Below are positions 35,093-46,628 of a stretch of DNA of 64,000 nt, piece after piece. Both the position numbers and the translations under genes were made by a program. Positions within the stretch are counted from its first letter, which is position 1. Each line of letters begins with the position of its first letter. The notes beneath the pieces are model-generated. The model did not search any database, was not told the DNA's origin, and worked only from the letters and a program-made list of their open reading frames with translations. Location of the stretch: assembly GCA_914767715.1 (NCBI GenBank), contig OU612069.1, positions 2,978,001 through 3,042,000 of the forward strand, in the 5' to 3' direction. The DNA is from Membranipora membranacea. Taxonomy: Eukaryota; Bryozoa; Gymnolaemata; Cheilostomatida; Membraniporidae.

Positions 35093-35756
35093 TTTTACTA
35101 TTTGGAGGAGTGAACGTAGAATGGGGACAGTGACTCAGAAGATATACGACAGAGCATCATACTCAGCAGATTTCTCACACCTTGTCACCCACCACCAATA
35201 ACTCCAGCTTCAAAGAAGCACACTCTGCTGATGCTTTCTTTGTTACACTTGGAACTGAAGTTGTGGAGACACCAGGGACAAATACCCCCCCCCCCCCCCA
35301 CCCAAGGTATGTATGGGCTTGAATGATCACCAATGCTTATCTATCAATATTTTGGGAGCCACCAGCAAAATTATTATGTCAAACAATGTAATCCTCTGAT
35401 TCATGATTGTTGCTACATCACTTAGACGCGTATTATATATAGTTTTTTTTGGTGATGGGTTGCGGTAAATATCGAATATACCAAGTATATCAAATTGAGG
35501 ATACTTTAGCCTGCGACACGTTGACACCCTCCCCCTAATTTAGCCACAATCGCTCTGAAAGTATGACACGGTGATTGATATACATTTTTCTTCTTTTCAG
35601 ACTATAATTGAGACTCATGGTGGTATAGAGCGGACACCAGTCATGACACATCAAATATGCACCATGAGCACCTCCTCCGATAGTGAACTGTCACAAAAGT
35701 CACACCCTTATATCTGCGCAGCACTATGTTGTCACTGCACACTGTTGAATCGATAG
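35093..35756 (+). CDS. unrecognised gene, last two exons, frame break in one (tentative)
   Basis: A strong acceptor (TTTTTTACAG) opens an exon whose first frame reads FTIWRSERRMGTVTQKIYDR and SYSADFSHLVTHHQ before TAA. One base over, the frame continues at once with NNSSFKEAHSADAFFVTLGT and EVVETPGTNT plus a proline run, to a good donor (AAG|GTATGT at 35307). The two halves look like one protein separated by a single-base shift. The proline run is a 16-base C tract. The last exon, 35601-35756, follows a strong pyrimidine tract in matching phase 0 and encodes TIIETHGGIERTPVM through SHPYICAALCCHCTLLNR to TAG. The product is unknown, and the link to the exons at 30879 is positional. Confidence 0.42.
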
Positions 35757-37384
35757 ATCAAAAAGTAGTGCCACATAAACTTTCCCCATATGATAATTGA
35801 AAGGGATGGGCACATGCTCTCATTTTATTAAAGTTTCAAGCTGTTCAGTGTTCACATTTGTATTGATATATCAATTGACTTTAGGGCATTTCTTGCGCCT
35901 ACTGGTATTTTATTATCCTGTTGACAATCGCAGGAGGCCTTCTAGGGTTGTTGATTGTGAATGCCAATGTTTTGTGGGTTAACATATGCAAGAATAACAT
36001 CTAAACTTTTTAGTATTTTCTACTGATTCAATTTTTTTTTTGGACAGTTGATTGTTCTCACCTCGTCGATTATTCATAATTTTTCATTCCAATGCTTTGC
36101 ATCCTATTCAGGTATCAGTGAACTTAAGTTCAATGCAGGTATTCCTACTGTGGATTAACATGTATATCAGTTATATTTAAGAGTACAATGAGTACGACTT
36201 GTTTTTTTAAAATAAACAGCTTTCAATTCATTTCCAAAACATTATCAAAAGGTTCATCACTCGACAAATAGGCTGAGCACTAGGTTCATGTTGATGCACT
36301 GATCTTACATCTTGTCATATATCATTAGATGATACATTTGGTTGTCGTTGTCACTGAACTGTGTGGGTGAGTCCGGTTGAGGTTGGTGAGAGGGTCGGTC
36401 TACCTCTGTATGTCCGAAACAAGAAGTGTCATTTGTATAGCGCACACATACATATTGAGGTTTGATCACAACAATGAACTCCCTCTTCATTGATCACAGA
36501 ATGGTTTCTCAGGCATTGTGTTTAGCAATGGCAGGCAAATTTACAAGTCGGTTTATCCCTGTGTTAAGCTTCTTATGGCTCATAGAGGTTTGCAGTTAGG
36601 TGGGAATCGGTGCTGCTAGTACACATTTTTTGGTTAGTGAGGTCCAAGACTACAATCCTGGTTAGTAGTTAGTACAAGGCAGTTTAATAATTTTTAGAAA
36701 TTAGTACAAAGCAGCTTACCAATTGATAGAGGTTTATAGTACGATGGCACTGCTTGCATGAACTTTGCTAATATTGAACCCTCCTTGCTATAATCATCAC
36801 CATGGTAGTATCATTGCTCGTAAAGAGTTAGTTATTTTTTTATTTCTCATCTAAACAAAATTCCCTGTCCATTGGTACAAAGTATGACTCTATAAGACCG
36901 GTGTGAGAGTATTTGTGTTCAGATATATACAAAATAAGTCTAGTTGTACACTTTTTTGTGTGTTTCAATACCTCATCAATCATTTCTGTTATTGCTGGGT
37001 GGTTAAAAGTTATATAGATAGATCAGGAATCTTGTTTAGAAGAAGTTTATTTAAACTTCCCTTCTACACCCTCTAGATTTTAAGATATATCAATTTTTAC
37101 AACCCCTTATCATTTTTAGGAATTTCAACAAGAATAGCTAACCAGAGGTATTATATAGATGACACACTAAGGGTTAATCTACGCTCCTAGGGATTTTTTA
37201 GCGTGGATGGCTTTCATTAGCTGTTTGTTGGCTGAAGATGTTCTGGGCATGGAGCGCAAGCTCTGAATCTTATGGAATGTGGGTAGAGAGAAGCAAGGGT
37301 AAATCAAACCAAGGAGTAACAGCTTCCCCTGTTACTTCTTGATCAAACAGACCTATATTCAATGACACAATAGAACTCGTTTGT
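35757..37384. other. intergenic
   Basis: No gene or classified repeat seen. Confidence 0.45.
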
Positions 37385-38230
37385 ACGGAATGTCTGATGG
37401 TCACTGTAAATTCTAAAGGTCTGACAGCACAAATTTTTATACCATTGGATTCCTCATCTCCCGAGGAACATAGTGTTAATTTTTTTAGTAAAACAGGAAA
37501 ACATCTTCCAACATTTCGAGAGCTTTAGTGAAAACAGTTTGGAAATGATAAAATTACTGCCCTGCTGCTGGCATATGTATGCAACTACTCCATTTTCATG
37601 GCGGGCATTTTTTGAGTATGATCTGAAAATCTGAGGTCTGTAGCTCGATAACTTATTTTCTTTGCAACAATAAAGGATTCCTCTTTACAATCATTATGAT
37701 TTATAGCCATATTGAGAGTTTAAAAAATTTGGCACCAACTCGAACCCAGAGCTCTGCGTTGACGAAATAGAGAATTATCCACTGAGCTACACAGATGTGT
37801 TGTATCAAAATAAGAGTGTCTGCCTTAAATTCAGTGGAGCATGAATTCTGTATTACAATAATTACATTACACACACAATCAGCATATTTGTGCACAGCTA
37901 AATCATCGCAAATCAATAAAATAATGTAGAAGCGCATTTTCTTTTGAGCAGCAGCATGGCTTCAAATGGTCTGACACCACTAATTTTTATATCATTGGAT
38001 TGCTCATCTTCTGAGGAACATAGTTGTTATTTTCTTTAGTAAACAAGGAAAATATCTACCAACATATCGAAAGCTTTACGGAAAACGGTTAAAAAATGAT
38101 GTAAATTGCTGCCCTGCTGCCGGCTTATGTATGCAAATATTCCACTTTCATGGGGGGCAAAGAAATACACAGTTTGTGAGTGTGTCCTGAAAATTTGAGG
38201 TCTGTAGCTTGATAAGTTTTTATGCCAGCC
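37385..38230 (+). repeat. tandem pair of about 265-bp repeats, 565 bp apart
   Basis: Copy 1 (37385-37650) and copy 2 (37955-38225) share GGTCTGACA, TTTTTATA.CATTGGATT, GAGGAACATAGT, CTGCCCTGCTGC.GGC and GAGGTCTGTAGCT.GATAA in order. The segment between them contains a tRNA-like sequence. Confidence 0.8.
37734..37797 (-). repeat. tRNA-like sequence
   Basis: On the - strand it reads TGTAGCTCAGTGGATAATTC (A box) and, 30 bp later, GGGTTCGAGTTGG (B box). Stem pairing is poor and the anticodon arm is unclear, so it is a tRNA pseudogene or SINE head rather than a working tRNA gene. Confidence 0.55.
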
Positions 38231-38694
38231 ACAAAAGAAGTTTTTCGCTTTATAATTTATATGAATTTTGGCCTTTTCGAGATGTAGAGATAACTCGGGT
38301 TCACAAAATTACCTTATATGCCCTGAGTTAGATGACTCATCTGTAGGCATTTTGTTTTGAGTCAGGATTGGTAAAGTTCATTTATTGATTTGGATGATAG
38401 CTTTTCGCCACTCAGTTTGCAGGCTATTCGGACCTGACAATTTAGTTCTTTAATATCATCGGCCGACAGGTGTTTGAAGGTAATTGCCAAATGAAAGGAT
38501 ATGACACTTTCAATGAACGCCTCGTAGGCTAACTTGATGGTCGTAGGGCTGACACCTAATTTTGCTAGTCTCTTAATAATATAAAAGCGTTTGCTGAGTT
38601 TATCTGATACTAGATGAGTACTATCTGAGAATTTCAGTTTCGGAGTGAATATGGTGCCCAGGTACTTATATCTAAACGTTTATGTTTCATGTGA

Positions 38695-39420
38695 TGCAAA
38701 TATTTAAATAAAAGTTTTTTTGTGAAGTCGAATCAGTAATATTGTGATTGATAAGCCTTCGCCTTTCCATAAGCTTGGTTTCTTAGAATTAGAGATTTTG
38801 AGTGAATAGTGATATTTTTTTAATGGACCTGAAGCAGAAGTTAAGGTTCTCCAGTTTTAGAAATAAATGTCATGAGGTTACTATGACTGCTTTTTTTTGC
38901 ATGATATTTTTGATGTTTACGATTTCATAAAGTTTCGAGTTTTTATATTCATACTGCACAGTCATGGTTGCCATGGTCCTAATCTGATTAATTGTTAAAC
39001 TCCTCTTCTCGAATTTTCATAGTTTGCCAATTTAATTACCATCTTAACTAAATAGAAGGTTGCCTCATAACATTAAATGGTCAGGCGATCAAGCGTCAAA
39101 TGACGCATCATCTTATCATCTTTTCAAATTGGGATGTGCTAGGAGTATTTCACAGCATTGAAAGCGGCAGAAGAATACTCGTCACTATCTCTAGCACTAA
39201 TTCTCATCAAAAGATTGTGTTATGCAGCTAAGCACTCTTGGCAACTGATCTGGTTACATCAGAGTATTAGTGCAACAATCATCACTCATTATGGTCACTT
39301 TATTAGTTAGCCTAAAATGAACTAATTGATCTTCGTTATGCAACTTATATATCTAAATGCTAAGGTTTCCTATGATACAATTTTTTTCATATAGTTTGGT
39401 TGCAAAGTTGATTCAGTAAT
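38695..39420. repeat. isolated copy of the 25.9-28.9 kb repeat
   Basis: Same landmark order as the array: GCATGAT block near 38898, GGTTGCCATGGTCCTAAT, AAGCGTCAAATGACGCATCA, GTGCTAGGAGTATTTCACAG, CAGAGTATTAGTGCAACAA. It lies 0.8 kb left of the large transposon. Confidence 0.85.
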
Positions 39421-40657
39421 ATTTTGTGGGCTTAGTTCATTGAAAAACAATATTATGTTCTGCTTTCTTAACATTTCCTGTTTTGCAAAGTAAAATGTCC
39501 TCTCTCTGTTAATTTAGTGTGACCGACATTTCACTGGTGAAAATCAAAACATTCAAATATTATCTTGTGTAAATCACAGCAACTGAATCAATTTTAATCA
39601 GAGTTGTATTTTTTAAATTGCTTGTAGAAGGCTTTCATGGTGTGTTATTTATTTTCACCAGACCACTTTTGAAGAATCAAACAACACCGAATTGATCACC
39701 AGGATCCGCTGAAGTAGGGCAAATTTTTGGCACCAAATACAATCAATAATGATTGAGATTCAACGATGACCTGGATTGTGCAGAACATGTCAATTGTGTG
39801 ATTAGTACTATGCTGCTAGTACTATAGAATTCTATATCGTTATTTCACTCATGATTAAGTGCCACACTGAGCTGTGGTGTCCCGCCTAGGTTTGTCAATA
39901 TATCTTTTTATAAAGTCACATGCTTCTTAGAAATTCTGGTTACAATATCGGTGTGAACTTGCTTCCATAAACACACATTGTGATTCATATTTTAGCTCAA
40001 AGTAGTCTCAAATTGCTTTCAGAGTGATTCTTCAAATTGTCATCAACAGAGGAGTGATACAACTAACAATCAAAGTGATCTTTAAGAATATTCTGTTATA
40101 ATTTAGTCAATCTATTTGTCTTTTGGTTGTTCTTTCAAATGATATATTGTCAAAACGAATAATATAATTGCTACAACCAAGATTATTCTAAAAGTAAAGT
40201 CACACAACCAGTTTTTCTGCTCGGCGCCCCCAGGGGGGGACTCACCAGAAAAAACCCAACCATGCTAGGCCCACCCACAAAGCCACTACCCCCTAACACT
40301 GCTTTGCTTGATTTGACTACATTACCCTTTCCACTGTGTCCGTTGGACTCATATTCACCCGTATTTTTGCTAATCCTGGCCCCTTACTTCAGCACCCCTT
40401 AACACCACCACATGCTGGATGTTTCATTTCTTCAGAGCTAAAGAGCATGCCTGTGAAGATATGGATGCATCACAGTATAATTGTTTGAACCAGTGTAAAA
40501 CCATGCATATATTTTTGAGATTTTTATCCTCAGGTTTATGGCTATATGTACAAGTACAAAAAAGAGAAACAAGCTAGGTACAAAAATACTGAAAGAGAAA
40601 GTAAGAAAACCTAGCTAAAACAGAGGATTGTCAATCTAATTAATCAATGTAATCTAA

Positions 40658-43600
40658 TCAATCATATACAATAGCTCGTCTCCTCCTCTGAGACCGAGCA
40701 CCTGGCTGTGGTTCAGTGTCCACTACTGCCCTGCCATCGGCATCCTCCTGTTCGTCAGGCACAGGGGTTGAAGCTCTAGCACATGCTGCCCTGGGCCTAA
40801 ATGGTTGAGCCAGAGTGTTTTTAAATTCGTCAAGAATGTTGACTAGTTCATTGCTTGCCTCACAACACTGTGAGGTGCCATTGTATTGTAGCAAGCAGGG
40901 AGTTAGAAGCTGGCGCACAGTTAGATTGAGTTCCTGGCCACTAGCCTTAAATTTATCACTGTCTACTTCTTCGTACACATCCACAACAGTTGTCAGGTTA
41001 GGATAGAGTTCTGCAATGTTATCAAACTTTACGGGCTGAACATAATTCAGTCTAGTGCGGCCCACTGTGTTTAAGATCTTTTGGACACGACCTATCCTAA
41101 CCCTCCGACCTGACTTAAAAGCAACATCACCGTAAAGCCGAAGACTAAACTCCTCTGCGGGGTCACTTTCAGCACTGCATCCTCTTTCAGTTCTAGCTCT
41201 TACACGCTTCAGTCTGTCAGTAGACACATTCTCCCCGCTGTTCAGCATACTGACTAACGTGCTTTTATGGACTCGCCCTGTAAAATATTATTTAAAACAA
41301 TATCCTCTCAATGTCTTTTCCAAATTTTTAAGACAATTTATGGTATTATAACATTATCGCCTTACATCTTGGCAACCTTTGTAAGCCAGTGCATGACTCT
41401 TCTGAGGTATTTGCCATACATCCACATAAATTTATCACTGAAACATCTATGGCACCTTCTTTTGATAACGCGATTGAAATTAAATCTCCCTGATGTAAAG
41501 GAGCGTCAATATGGTTTAAATGAAACAAAATCGGAGTTGTCCTCTCTATGTCAAGGAGCAGATAACTGAACTACTTGATTAAAATTTACCAGGTTTTCAT
41601 CTCATGAGTGCAAATACCTAGCAGACCTATATTAATGCTGCACATAGAACATTGTCATTGAATCATGAGCCAAAATCAAACTTAATTGAAAGTGCTATTT
41701 ACTTATTAGAATAATTCTATAACACTAGGTTCAGGTTTTTGGAATTCACCCAAAGAGTAAATGTGCAATAAAAATGATTGAAATAAGTGTAAGTTTAGAG
41801 AGCAACATGATGATAACAAGTATGAATAAAAGATCTAAACTAACCAATATTTGGCACAAGCACAGTAGTCGAGACATTTGGATCGGGTGTATTATCATCT
41901 GGATCTGGCTGGATTTCCATTTGGCTAATCTGACCAAGATGTGCACGCAGTTCATTTTCACATACATTCCCTAGATGAAGTGCAAATGTAAATCAATGGG
42001 TTGTTGCCAAAAACTGATAATAATATAGCTATTAATGATTGGCATTGGAAGGGAATGCATCGGCAGCAAAACTTAACAAAACAGCTATATTCCAGAAAGT
42101 GACATGATCGATTTCAACTATCACATCCTCGAGTTGAAAATCCTGACCAGAAAGTTGCAAAGCAAACAGTGACTTACCCTGGGCATCGACTGTATCATCG
42201 TCTTGAGCTATCTGGACAGACGCAGTATCTTCCTCAACAATATCAGTAGATTCTTCATCATTCTCCCGAGCCAACTCAGACACATCTGCATTTCTGATGC
42301 CATCAGCATTTTCGGGATTAGCCAACCATGCTGGGGGAGGGCCTGAGATATCTGAAAGATAAATAACGCAGCACGATTATAATTTATAATAGAATGAAGA
42401 TCAAGACCATAAAACGCCTGGCCCTGCCATGAATGAACCTGAGATAGTTTGTCATAGATATCCCTTCATATTCACTTTATACATGTCAATGGATTTTTGT
42501 TCTGGCTTTTAGTTCAAATCAGGAATCAAAGGCTACGCTACTATAGTTTTATGTTCATGAGTTGCGATAGAAAAATTCTACATACTATATAAGCATTGCA
42601 TACTCATTGTCAAGGTGATGAAATGTACTAAATCAAAATTATGCATCAAAAAAGGGAATACAAGATAGTTGTATTGCCTTTACCTAGTAAATGTGTCATT
42701 TTTGCTTGAGCTTGAGTGAGACCTTCCCGCCAAGCACAGGCTAGCTCTTCGTCAGATGACAGAGCAGCTGGGTTTCCCATCGGCTGTGGAGGAGATTCCA
42801 TAGACCTGAACTGCTGCTCCCAGATGTTGTCCTGTTTCTTATGCCGTTTGCTCAGATTGATGCCATCTTTCTCTGTAGTAATCTCTGTTAGGCCGTTCAT
42901 TTTAGCAACATTCCTGAGCATATCATTAAATGAGTAGGTGTGCTTGTTCATGACGAAGGACCCATTGGCTGAGAAGAAGTCCTCACAGCAATCACTGCCG
43001 CTGCATTGGAGGCTCACGGGTTGATCAGGTGTGAACACTCGGTACATCTTGATGAGTAGTACAGCAAAGTGACAAGAGATGATCACGCCTATGTATGTCT
43101 CATGTGATATAAATGAAACTGTCCTCATACGCCTGATTGATGAATCGTGAAACCACATCCTCAAGAAGTTAGTGACATATCCTGCGTGCTCAACACGCTT
43201 GAGTAGGGCAGTGGATTGTGAGAGAAATATGTCCACATATCTCCAGCACAACTGTAAGAAGCTCTGAGTGCCAGACACATCTGATGGTGCCGCTCCTGTA
43301 ATTGTGATTTCTTGGTCAGATATCAACAACAATGTAGGAAAGGGAAAATATTCATACATACACCGTGTACATGCAATTGGTGTAGAGCAGGATTCCGACC
43401 ATGAATTGACTTTTTGCCATCAATTACTGAACTAAGATGTTCTAATATATTATTATTAACGCTTTGGCATGGTGTTTGTTTATTCATTCTTTTATAATTA
43501 ATTCCACCAAGAGTTGCCCTATCTTTTGCTGAGAGGACCGTTCTCCTATTACAATAAACAATTCATATAAGTGGATGCAAGATCTACATGAGCGGCATTC

Positions 43601-46600
43601 AAATATCACATAGTTGTCCTTGCAATATTAAAATCAGTTATTGATTAAACTAACCATCATGACCTTCCTGTAGTTTTGCAAGGCAATCTCGGACTGATGG
43701 GAACATTAGGCGCTGTGCTGACGCCCAGTTCTGCCGATCCTTTCTGATGACATCTTCATTTCTCATGCCATGGGTAACCATAGAAAAATAATTCTGCACA
43801 AGATGTAGATGGTTAATGGAAATTCTATGTGAACCTGAAACAAAAAAAATGCAGGACGGTAATGATACAGTTGAAGTGAGCTAAGATTATTTCACATGAG
43901 CCATCAAAATATGCAACGATCATCAATAGAATGAAATCTAGTGTTACAAGAGTGATACAGCTCTATATTTTATTTGACCATGATCCGATCCAAACACCTC
44001 AGACAAACCTGATCTTCAATTATATATATCTATCTAACACTCAACAGTTCAGGCATCTATACCTATAGTAAGATCTCTGTTCGATTGATCCATGCCATTA
44101 ATCAGTTTTTTGCCATTGTGAATGAAATCTTGGTCCGGCAATCCAAAGCCAGTGATGTCCCCATCAGAGTTGGCGCTACAAGCCATTGTAAAGTTGTCAT
44201 CAGGAATGCTGAAGTTACCATCTCCGAATGCTCTGACCATCAGTTTACGTCTCCGAGAGTCTCCATCGGAAGCGTGTCCTATGTACAATTTGAGCATAGA
44301 ATCAAATTAACATCTGGTATAGATGACCCTAATTAACATAGCGGACAACCAGGGAGGTACTCAAACAAACTGCCAGTGTGCCATTATGCTAAAAAATTGA
44401 GTTATAGGGATTGTGGCTGAATTTATTTTTTGATTCAGCCACAATCCATATAACTAAATATCTTAGCATTATTTTAATGTTTAGTCCAACCCAACCAAAA
44501 TAGTGAAGCGAACAAGAATGCAGGACCAAAGAGTCTAGTTGTGACCCACTGCTGTCTCCCTTCCGCATAAAACCCATAGAACCGTTAGAATACCGTTAGA
44601 ATTGGCTAAATTTCATGCCACAATTTTTTTCCCATTGTAGCAAATTAAAATAGTATCGGTTTCAACAAGGATCCTTGATTTCAAGTCTGTAGATTTAAGA
44701 GCTATCTTCTCTTTTTTATTTGTTGATTTTGATCTTATCTAACCAGAGGCACATACAATAACGTCAAGCGACCTTAGCTAAAATAAAAATATAACAAAGA
44801 TGAGGGGAAAGCTTAAACTATTCTCGTAACTGCTCTATCAGATGATGTAAGCTACTTGCCTATCAAAGGGCCGAGAATGGGCTTTATATGGATGTCATAG
44901 AGTCTGGAGAGTTCCTCCCATTCCTGACTGACATGGTCGGCAGTGAACTTATTGCATGTTGGCATCATGTAAATAGGCAGTGAATGTAGATTAGGATGAA
45001 GTGGGTTGATCATAATCACTCTAGCATGGGACCCAATGACGTTGTTCTGAAACGCTGTAACAAGTTGTTCATAAGAATCGCCGACAGTCACCGAGCAATC
45101 TGGTTGACAGGCATGTGTATCCGACTTAGCACCGCAGAACCCGATCAAGCTATCAGTATTCTGGTCCCACACTACAGAGGCTTGTATAGCCGTCTCATCT
45201 TCAGATGCTTCACATAGGACTGGACCTGCAACGAAAAGCAATCATCTTACTCCAGTAATCATGGTGGGGAGAGCGGTCAAACAAATCTATTGTCATACTT
45301 AGGGAAACTTGAGTTAAATTAATTGTAGTAACTATCTGAGTTTATCTCATAACAACACTACACACACTACACTATTAGAATTCATATTTACATCAATTAA
45401 TTGGTGATCTAGCCCATGTGGATTACCAGGTGACGATTGAGTGACACTTATGAACCACTCTGATGTACATACAGGATTCAACTTCTTGATTCAACAATAA
45501 CAAAATTCTTAGTATTGAACATTATTATGAAGTGTCCATTCAGTGCAAATACATGTGACTGCTATCTATACCTATCCTATCATGTCAGTCAAGAGTCAAG
45601 TAGTATATTATTCCCAGATGAAGACGAAAACTGTGATCACACCTCAAATTTGTAAAAATATGAACCAGTAATGAATTCATGAATGAATACATCTTCACCA
45701 TGCCCCATTATCAAAGGAATCGGCATGCAAACCCACCAGTTATGTTGAGAGACTGTTTCACACTTCTGTAAATCCCAGCCACCTTGGTGAAGAAGCTCTC
45801 TTGAAAGCCTGCCTGTCTAACACTGAATTGGCTGTTGCTTACCCACTGGTACACACTAGAAATCTCTAAAAAAAAACCGAACTCGAGTATTATGCAACAG
45901 TAAGATAGACAGCATGAAATTTGGACTGGTAGGTTTGACATGATGGATTTCTGTAAATGCAGAAGATTTTTATGGGATTTTAAATTTGGTTATATGTGAC
46001 CTGGGCTGTCAGAAAGTGCATTCGTGCTGTCTTTATAGTAACACTGGGTCTGGATCGTTAGCTCGCGTTAGCTACACATCCAATTAGATAATAATCAGAA
46101 TGGGGAAATCTCAGCTACTAGTAGCTAGTTACATGTGCTATTTCACATGGAATGGAATGACTGGCTGAATCAGGGTTCTCAACCTATCAGGGTTTGAAAT
46201 TCGAGCGACTCGACAGCAGCATGGATTCAGCCAAGGAACATCCTTGATTCAGCATCGAGGCTGGTTGGTGATACAAAATCTATGCTCTATTTTCTTCATA
46301 ACTAGAGCAGTGAGCATCCCCATTCAATATAGCAACTCATTAAAGTCACATTATTTCAATGAAACATACATATTGTGTCCCTAAATGTGGGTAAATATTG
46401 CACCTGTGCATTAAATAAACATAAAATTCTTAGATTTGCTAAATAGTGATGAAAATCCAGCTATTTCAATGACTTTCATAAATCCTCCAGACATGCTTAC
46501 AATGGCCTAATATCGGAGCTAACTCAGATTAAATCCGAGTAGTTGAGAACCCTGCTGAATATACTGGGCTGGGTCTGAATTTCACGTTTCAGTTTGCATA

Positions 46601-46619
46601 ACCTACCTGGTCCACCCAT
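40658..46619 (-). CDS. transposase-like protein, RNase H-like and C-terminal part
   Basis: Nine exons in perfect phase: 46619-46607 (MGGP), 45865-45737, 45225-44860, 44278-44063, 43834-43655, 43295-42684, 42351-42178, 41970-41845 and 41277-40658 (stop). Together they give 811 residues, and every junction is phase 1. Features in order: a helical region (VYQWVSNSQFSVRQAGF), EDETAIQASVVWDQNTDSLI resembling the first acidic strand of an RNase H fold, GHASDGDSRRRKLM, DQDFIHNGKKLINGMD resembling the D..H..K..N stretch of P-element-type transposases, NWASAQRLMFPSVRD, an acidic linker (about residues 565-605), and HKSTLVSMLNSGE near the C-terminus. A P-element/THAP9-like fold is my best guess, from motif resemblance only. 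The frame is directly continuous upstream across a TGA into the zinc-finger part. Confidence 0.75.
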
Positions 46620-46628
46620 GATGACAAG

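Noticed and set aside
41346-41528. Extra exon in the last intron of the transposase-like gene
   Set aside because: Direct joining of 41845 to 41277 keeps phase and gives a smooth sequence; the frame here adds nothing consistent.
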